Assembly: GCF_014201315.1 (NCBI RefSeq)
Contig: NZ_JACHDY010000002.1
Coordinates: 434,001-498,000, forward strand
Origin: Edaphobacter lichenicola
Lineage (GTDB): Bacteria; Acidobacteriota; Terriglobia; Terriglobales; Acidobacteriaceae
Length of the DNA: 64,000 bases
Reading direction: 5' to 3'
A program made the position numbers and the translations under genes. The notes under the pieces are model-generated. The model had not been told where the DNA came from. It searched no databases and was given only the letters and a program-made list of their open reading frames with translations. Positions 8,224 through 16,063 of this stretch are shown here, piece by piece. How positions within the stretch are numbered: position 1 is the first letter of the stretch; each line of letters opens with the position of its first letter.

Positions 8224-9394
8224 GGCGCAGCACCTCCAACGTCTCGCGCAGCACGTGATAGGCGGAGGCCTGCACCTCTTGAATGCGCGGAATATAGTCA
8301 CTGCGAACAATGATCGGATGGTCTACCAGACCTCGGCGATAGATCTCTCCCCCGTCGTTGCCCAGCAGAGCAACCGTCAGCAGGTTGCGCTTGCGGGCCT
8401 CTTCCAGGGCCATCACGATATTGCGCGAGCCGCCGCTGGTGGAGATTCCGATCGCCACATCCTGCGGTTTCGCGTGCGCCAGGAGTTGGCGCAGGAAGAT
8501 CACTTCAACGCCCACGTCGTTGGCCAGCGCGGTGATGTTGGCTGGCTCCATGGAAAGCGAGATTGCTGGGATGGTCTCGTATCCGGCTGGAGGAAGAACA
8601 CAGTCCATCGCCCAATCGTTCGCGTCGGTTGCGGAGCCGCCGTTGCCAAAGAGAATCAACTTTCCGCCACGCAGCAGGCGCTCTCGTATGGCAAGGGCCG
8701 CCGCGCCGATTTGTTCGGATTGTTCTGTGGCGAGACGGGTACGCAACCGCGTATCGTCACGCACTTTCATCTGGATGGAAGCCGCGACATCCTCGACGAT
8801 GCCGGCAGTCTCCTGCTTCTTCTGACCGAGGAAAGGATAGAGAAACTCTGCTTGACCCACGTCCTGACCGAGTTCGCGATGTTCTAAGAAAACGTGAACC
8901 GTCTCCCATAGCGTGTGATAAAAAATCTCGACCAGTTCCTGATGAATGAACGGGTCTTGGGTCACCGCCTTCAGCGCGTAGGATCCGCTTGGGCCGGGCA
9001 ACGCGAAGGTCATTGCTCCTCGCGCCTCTGCCGACTCCAAAGCCGCCCACACCTCAGGATCTCCTTCCGGCGGACCGAAGCCCATGACAATATCTTCCGG
9101 GCGAAGAATGGCATCGAGCCATGGGCGCAGGAGCGAGGAGAGATCGAGCGCAGGCAGAGCGCGTTTGCCAACGATCACAGGATGAACGAACTCGACGGAG
9201 ACGTGTTGGGCGTCGGTAGAGTAGGGTCCGCGTCCAAATGCCAGCAACCGCCCTCCCTTCAGGAAACGTTCCGACATCTCGCGGCAGGCGATAGCCAGCG
9301 TTCGGGCCTGCTGCGAAAAGAAGTCTTCCAGGATCTCGTTGCGCAGGAGCAACCGCTCTTCAATGTGTGCTGCGAGATTGACGGCAGTTTGCAT
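8210..9394 (-). CDS. Tandem SIS-domain protein (GmhA-like), hydrogenase-cluster associated
   Basis: A 394-aa protein made of two phosphosugar-isomerase (SIS) units. The second unit (about 200-390) carries the canonical features FGNGGSATDANDWAMD and ISTSGGSRN, typical of sedoheptulose-7-phosphate isomerase GmhA. The first (about 15-190) keeps the fold pattern (LLAFGRGPYSTDAQH) but its phosphate-binding loop is degenerate (GFGPPEGDPE), so it may be structural. No other heptose genes are nearby. The gene sits between hypE and hypF, and SIS proteins recur in group 1h clusters from memory. A role in generating or sensing a sugar-phosphate for maturation is speculative. Confidence 0.8.
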   Translation of the reverse strand: MQTAVNLAAHIEERLLLRNEILEDFFSQQARTLAIACREMSERFLKGGRLLAFGRGPYSTDAQHVSVEFVHPVIVGKRALPALDLSSLLRPWLDAILRPEDIVMGFGPPEGDPEVWAALESAEARGAMTFALPGPSGSYALKAVTQDPFIHQELVEIFYHTLWETVHVFLEHRELGQDVGQAEFLYPFLGQKKQETAGIVEDVAASIQMKVRDDTRLRTRLATEQSEQIGAAALAIRERLLRGGKLILFGNGGSATDANDWAMDCVLPPAGYETIPAISLSMEPANITALANDVGVEVIFLRQLLAHAKPQDVAIGISTSGGSRNIVMALEEARKRNLLTVALLGNDGGEIYRRGLVDHPIIVRSDYIPRIQEVQASAYHVLRETLEVLRHGHA

Positions 9395-9402
9395 ACGAGG
9401 TC

Positions 9403-10524
9403 CTAGCAGATCCGCGGCAGAGGATCGCCGACCAACATGTCCACGATCCGACTGCCTCCATAGCGAGTGGTGACCAGAACAGCGTTGGCGGGCTCGACTT
9501 GTACCTGCCCGATCATCCGCGCTTCTTCACCGCCTGCGGTCTGCTGCAGCGCGTTCAAGGCGATGTCAGCATACTCCGAAGAGACGATCGCGAGAAACTG
9601 GCCTTCGTTGGCGATGTGGAGTGGATCCAATCCGAGCAGTTCGCAGGCGCCACGAACCGCATCGTGCATGGGAATCTCCTCTTCAAGCAACTCGATCCCC
9701 AGGCCACTATCGCGCGCAAGCTCGTTGAGAGCGGTAGCTACGCCGCCACGCGTTGGGTCGCGCATCCATCGAATTCCGGGGCCGCACTCGGCTGCGAGCG
9801 CTTCAACCAGCGGCAGCACCGACCGTGTGTCGGAACACAGATCTGCTTCGAAATCGAGATCGCCGCGAGCCAGAAGAATCGTGATCCCGTGATCGCCGAT
9901 CGGACCGGACAAAAGGATCTTGTCGCCTGGACGCACCGAACGCGCATCGACTTTGATACCAGGCAACGGGGTGCCGATCCCCGCAGTTGTGATGTACATA
10001 CCGTCAGCTTTGCCGCGTTCGACAACCTTGGTGTCTCCACCGGCTATCACGGCTCCTGCCTTCTTCAACGCCTTCGACATGGCGCGGACTTCGGCTTCGA
10101 GGACAGAGGCGGCAAGACCTTCTTCGAGAACGAAGGTTACAGTGATGGCAACGCCTTTGGCCCCGGAGACAGCGAGGTCGTTCATCGTACCGTTGATGGC
10201 TAGTTCGCCGATTGAGCCACCTGGAAAGCGCAGAGGCTTGACGACAAAACTGTCGGCTGTGAAGGCAATTCGCGTGCCCCCTACTTCAAGATGCGCGGCA
10301 TCGTTCAGAGGCTCCTGCGAACCTGGATAGAGAAGCGGCGCAAACAGACCTTCGACCAGTCTTCGGCTGGCCTTCCCACCGGCTCCGTGCGCCATTTCAA
10401 TCTGCGGATCGCGAAATCGAACCACAGAGGGCGAACTTGCGGCCGGAGGTTCAATCTTCAGGCCACGGAGCTGATCCTCGTCACCAGCGATTTGCGGTAC
10501 TCGTAGTTGTAATATGCTGCGCAT
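9403..10524 (-). CDS. hypE: Carbamoyl dehydratase HypE
   Basis: A 373-aa AIR-synthase-fold enzyme that dehydrates the S-carbamoyl group received from HypF to a thiocyanate on its C-terminal cysteine. The N-terminal MAHGAGGKASRRL motif, the ATP-site segments (GTRIAFTADSFVV, AGGDTKVVE) and the C-terminal PRIC are all present, so it should be functional. The start is uncertain. ATG 10524 overlaps hypD by 67 bases and gives a 40-residue extension. GTG 10425 would give a more usual N-terminus but lacks a good ribosome site. Confidence 0.92.
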   Translation of the reverse strand: MRSILQLRVPQIAGDEDQLRGLKIEPPAASSPSVVRFRDPQIEMAHGAGGKASRRLVEGLFAPLLYPGSQEPLNDAAHLEVGGTRIAFTADSFVVKPLRFPGGSIGELAINGTMNDLAVSGAKGVAITVTFVLEEGLAASVLEAEVRAMSKALKKAGAVIAGGDTKVVERGKADGMYITTAGIGTPLPGIKVDARSVRPGDKILLSGPIGDHGITILLARGDLDFEADLCSDTRSVLPLVEALAAECGPGIRWMRDPTRGGVATALNELARDSGLGIELLEEEIPMHDAVRGACELLGLDPLHIANEGQFLAIVSSEYADIALNALQQTAGGEEARMIGQVQVEPANAVLVTTRYGGSRIVDMLVGDPLPRIC

Positions 10525-11585
10525 GAGCCCTCTGACGAAACCATAAGCGCGCCGATCGGATGTTCGGGGGTGCACTCTTTCCCGAACAACTTACACTGCG
10601 CCGGTTTCAAAACACCTTTTAGTACTTCGCCGCATTGTGCCGCCTTCGGGTCCGTCACTCGCGTCTCCGGAACGGAGTAACGTAGCTCAGCGTCCCACGC
10701 GGCGTACTTCTCGCGAAGGCGTAATGCCGACTGAGAGATAAATCCAAGTCCTCGCCACTCAAAGTACGGCCGCAGCTCGAAGACTTCGGCCATTGCTTTG
10801 AGTGCTGCGCGATTGCCCTCCCACGGCACCACGCGCTTGTACTGATTCTCGACTTTGGCCTCGCCCGCCTGCATCTGCCGCAAGAGCATAACAATGGATT
10901 GCAGTAGATCCAGAGGCTCGAAGCCCGAGGTCACTACCGGTTTGCCCTCATTCCTGGCGATCCACTCATACGGCCTGCAACCGATCACCGTCGAAACGTG
11001 CCCCGGGCCGATGAATCCATCAAGACGCATATCCGGAGAATCGAGAATGGCGCGGATTGCGGGAACGATCGTGACGTGATTGCAGAAGACTGAAAAGTTG
11101 TGAATGCCCTCAGCCTTGGCGCTCATCAGCGTAAGAGCAGTGGAGGGAGCCGTTGTCTCAAATCCGATTGCAAAGAAGATGACTTCCTTCTCGGGATATT
11201 TTCTAGCCAGTTCTAACGCGTCCGCAGGAGAGTACACGATCCGCACATCGGTGCCGCGGGCCTTGTGCTCCAGTGGGCTGCCATGTGCTCCCGGAACGCG
11301 CATCATGTCACCGAAGGCCGCGAAGATGGTGTTGGGCGCTTTGGCGATAGCCAATCCATCGTCGATCCTTCCCATCGGCAGAACACACACAGGACAACCG
11401 GGCCCATGGATGAGTTCGATATTCGAAGGCAGAATATCCTTGAGTCCGAAGCGGTAGATGGCATGCGTGTGGCCGCCACACACTTCCATGATGCGGTAGT
11501 GCCGCTTGGGATCGGCGAGACGGCGAATCTCTTCAGAGGCTCTAGTGATCAGTTCAGGGTCGCGAAATTCGTCCACATATTGCAT
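10458..11585 (-). CDS. hypD: Fe(CN)2CO assembly protein HypD
   Basis: A 375-aa iron-sulfur scaffold on which, with HypC, the Fe(CN)2(CO) group is built. Conserved cysteine motifs are visible: EVCGGHTH (about 35-42) and HGPGCPVCV (about 62-70). The GFETTAPSTA segment follows, and the C-terminal cysteines QCKLFGKEC and EGSCAAY supply the [4Fe-4S] site. The start at 11585 (MQYVDEFRDP) sits 11 bases after the hypC stop. The longer upstream frame is a shadow of hypC. Confidence 0.95.
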   Translation of the reverse strand: MQYVDEFRDPELITRASEEIRRLADPKRHYRIMEVCGGHTHAIYRFGLKDILPSNIELIHGPGCPVCVLPMGRIDDGLAIAKAPNTIFAAFGDMMRVPGAHGSPLEHKARGTDVRIVYSPADALELARKYPEKEVIFFAIGFETTAPSTALTLMSAKAEGIHNFSVFCNHVTIVPAIRAILDSPDMRLDGFIGPGHVSTVIGCRPYEWIARNEGKPVVTSGFEPLDLLQSIVMLLRQMQAGEAKVENQYKRVVPWEGNRAALKAMAEVFELRPYFEWRGLGFISQSALRLREKYAAWDAELRYSVPETRVTDPKAAQCGEVLKGVLKPAQCKLFGKECTPEHPIGALMVSSEGSCAAYYNYEYRKSLVTRISSVA

Positions 11586-11596
11586 GATCAATCTCC

Positions 11597-11917
11597 CTAA
11601 GCGTGATGCTTCCCATTCAATGGGACCGGACCGGCGCGGTCTGCGCTGTCTTCGAAACCATACCCCCGCACCTCCTCCATCACTTGTTCTGCTTCGCCCA
11701 ACGCTGTCAGCAGGCGCATCTGTTCTGCAGCATCCCGCTCGCTGATTTTGGACATCGCAAATCCGACGTGAATCAAAACCCAATCGCCGATCTTTGGCAT
11801 GTCGTCTTCGAGCAGACCCAACTGGACCTTGCGGCGAACTCCAGTCACTTCCACGACGCCTACAAGATTCGGACCGGCAATCAGCTCAACAATCTTGCCC
11901 GGTATGGCTAGGCACAT
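11597..11917 (-). CDS. hypC: Hydrogenase maturation chaperone HypC
   Basis: A 106-aa protein beginning MCLAIPGK, whose Cys2 coordinates the iron group and docks on the large-subunit precursor. The OB-like core (VEVTGVRRKVQLGLL, GDWVLIHVGFAMSKI) is typical. At 106 aa it is slightly longer than the usual 75-100, because of a loosely conserved C-terminal tail. It is the first hyp gene in the operon and is followed by hypD. Confidence 0.95.
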   Translation of the reverse strand: MCLAIPGKIVELIAGPNLVGVVEVTGVRRKVQLGLLEDDMPKIGDWVLIHVGFAMSKISERDAAEQMRLLTALGEAEQVMEEVRGYGFEDSADRAGPVPLNGKHHA

Positions 11918-11969
11918 GGGGTGGCTCCCTTCCCGGACGCATGATTCTCTACCATGAAGGCCATAGTTG

Positions 11970-12542
11970 TCACTCCTGTTCCCGCGCTACCATCTCGAAG
12001 GAGAACTTCAATTCGTCCTTGAGCTTGATCGCTCCTCCCGCTACGGAGACCAGTTTGATCTCGTAGTCGGTTTGCTTCAGTGTGAAATCTCCCGAGGCTC
12101 GCAGCATCGTCCCGAAGACAGCGACACGGGCAGTAACCGGCTGCCTGCGTGTGACGCCGTGAAGGGTCAAGCTCCCGTCAAGAGCGGCAGTGTACAGAGA
12201 TTCTCCCATTCTTGCGATGGAGACTATCGGTGCTTCGTAGACGATCTCGGGATACTTCGCTGTCTCCAGTACCTGCTCATTCATAATTCTCTCGATCTCG
12301 CGGCTATCTTTATCGGAGATGTCGTCCTGGACGCTCAGCGAATTGGCTTTGATGTTCAATCGAAGTTCGCTTCCCTGGCGCGCCTCCGGACTGAAGCTCA
12401 CACTGCCGCTGAAGTTGCGGACGCCGATGGTCGGATTGTGCCCCACCGCAGACAACAGCCCCGTGGCGAAAGCCTGCACCGTGAATCGACTCGCCCTGGC
12501 ATCGACGACGTAAAGAACAAGCGTGGCTTTTGCCGTTTCCAT
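11970..12542 (-). CDS. YceI-family lipocalin-like protein without signal peptide
   Basis: A 190-aa protein with the YceI pattern: an N-terminal VDARASRFTVQAFATGLLSAVGHNP segment (starting about residue 13), central beta strands, and the late GSLTLHGVTRRQPVTARV motif (about 130-147). YceI proteins form a lipocalin-like barrel that binds polyisoprenoids or related amphiphiles, and most are exported. This one has no signal peptide, so it should be cytosolic. ATG 12542 is chosen over GTG 12554 because AGGGTG lies nine bases upstream. It lies between the membrane peptide and hypC. Its link to hydrogenase, perhaps quinone or lipid handling, is inference. Confidence 0.85.
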   Translation of the reverse strand: METAKATLVLYVVDARASRFTVQAFATGLLSAVGHNPTIGVRNFSGSVSFSPEARQGSELRLNIKANSLSVQDDISDKDSREIERIMNEQVLETAKYPEIVYEAPIVSIARMGESLYTAALDGSLTLHGVTRRQPVTARVAVFGTMLRASGDFTLKQTDYEIKLVSVAGGAIKLKDELKFSFEMVAREQE

Positions 12543-12588
12543 TGAATTTGTCACCCTGCATGCCCCATCCTGTTTCTGCGCGAGCTTT

Positions 12589-12804
12589 TTACATTGCCCG
12601 CATCTTTAGATACCGTTGAACATCCGGCATCGCTACCTGGGCGAGATTGCCGATTCCTATTTGCGACATATAGCGGCGAATGAATGGGTTGGAGAGTATC
12701 AGTCCCGCTCCAAACACAATCATGGCCACACCTCCCAGCATGTAAAGAATTTCCTTGTCGGTGCCTACTCCGTTGGTTGTTGATCCTTCCAGTTCCATTG
12801 ACAT
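12589..12804 (-). CDS. 71-aa membrane peptide (DUF6893-like) in hydrogenase operon
   Basis: One transmembrane helix spans about residues 20-40 (LYMLGGVAMIVFGAGLIL). It is followed by a basic patch (FIRRYMSQIG) and the C-terminal tail PDVQRYLKMRAM. The tail closely matches the end of the 33-aa peptide at 4500-4601, and the shared PDVxRYLxxRxM motif is the visible family signature. Codon phase and spacing (41 bp after the protease stop) fit a genuine operon member. It may tether the soluble hydrogenase to the membrane. That idea comes from position and topology only. Confidence 0.8.
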   Translation of the reverse strand: MSMELEGSTTNGVGTDKEILYMLGGVAMIVFGAGLILSNPFIRRYMSQIGIGNLAQVAMPDVQRYLKMRAM

Positions 12805-12845
12805 ATCGACTCTCCTTTTGCCGCAGCTTCTTTTTCAGGCTGTCC

Positions 12846-13667
12846 TCAAACGGATTTGCCTTCCAGGATTTTTCTTATCAAGGCCTCAGTCGTCTTCACA
12901 GCTTGCTCTACAGCAACCTCAACTGGTTGACTCAGTCCCATTTGGCCTTCGTCTCCCCCCAGTGTTGCCGGCTCGCAACCGATCAACATCACCCGCTTGA
13001 GCGGCCCATGCGTTGCGCTCGCCATACGCAAGACGTTCATGGGATGCATGCTATGCGGTTCCAGCAAGTTTCCCGACGGCTCTGCAGCTTCGTTCGGATC
13101 CAGTTCGACGACCGAGACCGTCCCCGGTGGTTGTCCGTGCGGGTAAGCGTCGATAAGAATGGTGGTCTCGTAACGGTCCTGTAAGGCATAGACAAGATCC
13201 AGGCCACGGATGCCGAAATCAACGACGCGCACTTCTTCAGGTAGCGTGGAGCCCGCGAGTCGTCGCACCACCTCTACTCCAAACCCATCATCCCCAAGAA
13301 AGATATTGCCAATACCGGCAATCAGAATTCGAGCTTGCGACGCAGTTTTTCTCTGGCCCTGCTCTTCTTCCGGGAGCGGTTCGATCTCGGTCACTTTGAA
13401 GAAAAACCGATGCCCCGGCTGACGCATCATCCCGAGGTCGCGTCCGGGATCGTCTTCGAGAACCACACAGATGTGCTGCTGTCCTTCGTAGTCCTGTTCA
13501 ATGCTTTCGACCGTCGCTACTTGTCCGCGCAGCGCAAGGTCGAGAATGTCCCCGCCCTCATGGGGATTCAGACGGACGCGATGGCCAGTCCGCACTTCGA
13601 CGCCCCCAATCATCACATGATCGACCTGCTCCTTCTCTTCAAGGAGACTCCACTCCCAGTGATTCAT
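12846..13667 (-). CDS. Hydrogenase maturation protease with extra N-terminal domain
   Basis: A 273-aa protein. Residues about 112-265 form a HybD/HyaD-type endopeptidase that removes the large-subunit tail after nickel insertion. GIGNIFLGDDGFGVEV carries the first metal ligand (Asp), LIDAYPHG the second (Asp), and PHSMHPMN the His. Usual proteases of this family are about 150-160 aa. Here the first 100 residues form an additional beta-rich domain (VRTGHRVRLNPHEGGD.., VVLEDDPGRD) joined by a Glu/Gln linker. Its start overlaps the end of the next upstream gene by four bases. The natural substrate is the 15-18-residue tail after DPCLPCGVH of HhyL. Confidence 0.88.
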   Translation of the reverse strand: MNHWEWSLLEEKEQVDHVMIGGVEVRTGHRVRLNPHEGGDILDLALRGQVATVESIEQDYEGQQHICVVLEDDPGRDLGMMRQPGHRFFFKVTEIEPLPEEEQGQRKTASQARILIAGIGNIFLGDDGFGVEVVRRLAGSTLPEEVRVVDFGIRGLDLVYALQDRYETTILIDAYPHGQPPGTVSVVELDPNEAAEPSGNLLEPHSMHPMNVLRMASATHGPLKRVMLIGCEPATLGGDEGQMGLSQPVEVAVEQAVKTTEALIRKILEGKSV

Positions 13668-14719
13668 AGCGCCTCCTCTTTGACCGGAGTCAATCCGCGC
13701 AACACGCCATGAAGCTTCCTGAACTGCTCTTCCGGCATTGTCTCGGTGCGCTCCAGAATCTCTCGTGCGCGATCGTCGGATTGCCGCATCTCGCGTTTTT
13801 CGTCGTCGGTCAGTGTAAGGATTCGCAGGGAGAGGATCTCGTCGATCTCGGTTGAGTCAAAGAGATTGCCTGCGCTCTCCGGAGCGATCTGCGGATAGTC
13901 ATAAAGAATAATGGGCGACGAGAGCACCGTCTCCGCCAGATCCCCAACAAGCACTGGCCACGTTCCGATGTTGTTGCAATGAACGGCAATATCTTTGAAC
14001 TCCGCGGGTGGATCAAGCAGGGAGACGAACTCCCCGTGCTCTACCCCCAGAATGGTATGTGCGGACACCAGCGAGAACGCAAGTGCGTCTTCGCGGTCAG
14101 CAGTAGCCAGAGGTTCGAAGAAGGAGAGATTGCGGACGCGAACCGTCACCATGAACACTCCATCACAGCTCAGTGTCGAACCAAACTGCATCGATGCCGT
14201 TAGATTCTCCCACTCTCGGACAATCACTCCGACTGCCCTTCCCAGTTCATCATGCAGGTATTCGAAGTTTTTTCCCGCCGGAAACGTCAGATAGAGTGGA
14301 GCAAGCGACGAGAGCGACGCAGGGTCCAGCGCCGCGGAGGTGTGTTCCCGTTCAACAGCCTCCTGCCAGGGTTGAAAGACGCGGCCAGCTACTTCGAGAC
14401 GATCGACTGCATCGAACTCCGGCTCCATGCCCTCAGGCACCTCGTGTCCCAGAGTGCGAAGCTTGCCGATGGAGCGCTTCACTATCTGCAGGAAACGCAG
14501 CTTCACGCTGAGCCTCGTGGATGGAGTGGCTTTGATCAGGCACTCGGTCTGCATCATCCACGCCTCTGATCCCTGCTGCGATTCGCTGTAAGCCTGGGGA
14601 CAAAGCACTCCGAAGTTCCAGCGCCGCTGGTTTTTGACCGAAGACGGCCGGTACGGATACAGCATGTATCCTTCGTACAGCACCGCCTCTGCGATCTTTT
14701 CCACCCGGTCCAGATTCAC
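13664..14719 (-). CDS. Group 1h hydrogenase-associated protein of unknown function
   Basis: A 351-aa soluble protein starting at a GTG and overlapping the preceding gene's stop. The N-terminus VEKIAEAVLYEGYMLYPYRPS..KNQRRWNFGVL recalls a conserved protein found with group 1h hydrogenases (memory-based). It is mixed alpha/beta, acidic near 280-345 (TLTDDEKREMRQSDDR, ERTETMPEEQFRKLHG), with no cysteine pair, nucleotide motif or membrane helix. Four-base overlaps on both sides imply obligate coupling with DUF6084-like and protease genes, so a role in assembly or regulation of the enzyme is likely. No biochemical function is known to me. Confidence 0.8.
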   Translation of the reverse strand: MNLDRVEKIAEAVLYEGYMLYPYRPSSVKNQRRWNFGVLCPQAYSESQQGSEAWMMQTECLIKATPSTRLSVKLRFLQIVKRSIGKLRTLGHEVPEGMEPEFDAVDRLEVAGRVFQPWQEAVEREHTSAALDPASLSSLAPLYLTFPAGKNFEYLHDELGRAVGVIVREWENLTASMQFGSTLSCDGVFMVTVRVRNLSFFEPLATADREDALAFSLVSAHTILGVEHGEFVSLLDPPAEFKDIAVHCNNIGTWPVLVGDLAETVLSSPIILYDYPQIAPESAGNLFDSTEIDEILSLRILTLTDDEKREMRQSDDRAREILERTETMPEEQFRKLHGVLRGLTPVKEEAL

Positions 14720-15366
14720 GATTTCACCGTCGCTTCCATGGGGAGAACTTCTTCGAGTGTTTGCTCCCAGCTGGGAATGCCGTGCTGCATCTTGTAGCGA
14801 TAGAGGCGATCGAAGACATCTCGCCGCAAACTCAGCCAGACCTGATTGGGATAGTAAGAGTCCATCATCTCGCGCCAGATCTTCACGGGGAGTTTGAATC
14901 TCGCCTCCTGCTCCCAGGAGATCGGCGCCACCTGCAGCCCACTATCCGGCGGCGCGTAGAAGACTGTGCCACTAAAAAAGATGTTGAGAGGAATGTCCCC
15001 CTCCGTGAGCCCTTCGAAGTATTTGGTGGCAGCAACATTGAAGTCGAAGGTGCAGGGGACGTGAAGATCGGCTACCGTGGCTGCGCCCGCGAAAGCAGGA
15101 ATGACCATATTGAGGTTGGTCCAGTGCAGGCTGCGCAGCGTCTGACTCCACCTGTCTGGCGTTCCGAAGAGGTCGAGCATGCGCTCCTGCTCCTCTGGTG
15201 CGTAGCGTCGACGGGTGACTTCGATTTGAATCTGACAACGCAGCGCAATGGTGTGAATCGTCTCATTGACGGCGGCATTCTTTACCTGGAGTTTGAAAGC
15301 AAGTGTGGGCGCGGCTGCGAATGGAACAACGCTCGCTCCTTCGATCTGAAAGCTCAGGTCAGGCAT
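14716..15366 (-). CDS. DUF6084-like hydrogenase-cluster protein
   Basis: A 216-aa protein starting MPDLSFQIEGASVVPFAAAPTL. It is dominated by beta strands (ALRCQIQIEV, ADLHVPCTFDFNVAATKYF, IPLNIFFSGTVFY) with a helical C-terminus containing YYPNQVWLSLRRDVFDRLYRYK. It matches the DUF6084 pattern as I remember it from actinobacterial hhy operons. No catalytic motif is visible. It overlaps both neighbours by four to eight bases. The beta-sandwich character suggests a structural or binding role in hydrogenase assembly. Confidence 0.8.
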   Translation of the reverse strand: MPDLSFQIEGASVVPFAAAPTLAFKLQVKNAAVNETIHTIALRCQIQIEVTRRRYAPEEQERMLDLFGTPDRWSQTLRSLHWTNLNMVIPAFAGAATVADLHVPCTFDFNVAATKYFEGLTEGDIPLNIFFSGTVFYAPPDSGLQVAPISWEQEARFKLPVKIWREMMDSYYPNQVWLSLRRDVFDRLYRYKMQHGIPSWEQTLEEVLPMEATVKS

Positions 15367-16030
15367 TGGCTTCTCCGCCCACTGGGTCTGCCTTCGATCG
15401 CAGTTCCAAGAAGAATCGCCCTATCTCTGTCCAGACAGCAGCTCCTCCGGAGAGGCCTCTCCAGTTGGTACGGATCAGGCCCACCAATTTGTAACATTCA
15501 TCGATCGGAGCGATGTAGTACTCGGCCTGCGCGAGCCCATGAGCATGGCCCACCCGGTTGACCAGCAGGGCTTCGACATCGGGCAGGAGGCGGCTCAATG
15601 GCCGATTACCCTCTGCAATCTCATTCCACGCTTCGAGCGGCAGCAGCGACTCGACCGCGCCCGCCGGGCTAGGATAGAGCGCTATGACTCTGCCTTCGAT
15701 GCTCGAGCGAAAGAAGAACGCCATGTTAATTGGAATGAGCAGGCTCTCCCACTGTCCGTCAGTCATCTCGAAGTCGATCAGGTGCTGAGCACGGCGGGAG
15801 ACGCGCTTGTACTTTGACTTCTCCATTCCATCGAAGAGCATGGCGCATGCATCGCAGGCACACAGGATCTGCCGCGAAGTCAACTCCACCAGGTGCGGGT
15901 GGTCCTGCGCCAGCCCCGCGCTGCATAACTCGCACTGCTCCAGCGGACGCGATGCGGAACGTCGTGCGCGCGTGAACTGACGCAGCGCTCCGAAGGCCTG
16001 TTCGAATGGCGGCAGGGTCTCCTCATTCAT
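15359..16030 (-). CDS. DUF5947-like zinc-ribbon protein of hydrogenase cluster
   Basis: A 223-aa protein with a four-cysteine site near residues 33-60: CELC, then CACDAC, with a His-Pro-His between. This looks like a zinc or iron binding ribbon. After it come alternating helices and strands (PINMAFFFRSS, IALYPSPAGAVESLLPLEAW). Residues about 150-180 contain DVEALLVNRVG and AEYYIAPIDECYKLVGLIR, the latter resembling the DUF5947 C-terminus as recalled from group 1h loci. It is cytosolic. The start lies 33 bp after the NifU-like gene's stop. Confidence 0.82.
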   Translation of the reverse strand: MNEETLPPFEQAFGALRQFTRARRSASRPLEQCELCSAGLAQDHPHLVELTSRQILCACDACAMLFDGMEKSKYKRVSRRAQHLIDFEMTDGQWESLLIPINMAFFFRSSIEGRVIALYPSPAGAVESLLPLEAWNEIAEGNRPLSRLLPDVEALLVNRVGHAHGLAQAEYYIAPIDECYKLVGLIRTNWRGLSGGAAVWTEIGRFFLELRSKADPVGGEANA

Positions 16031-16063
16031 AGCAAACTCTTTTCGTGATCGTCGAGGGTGCTC

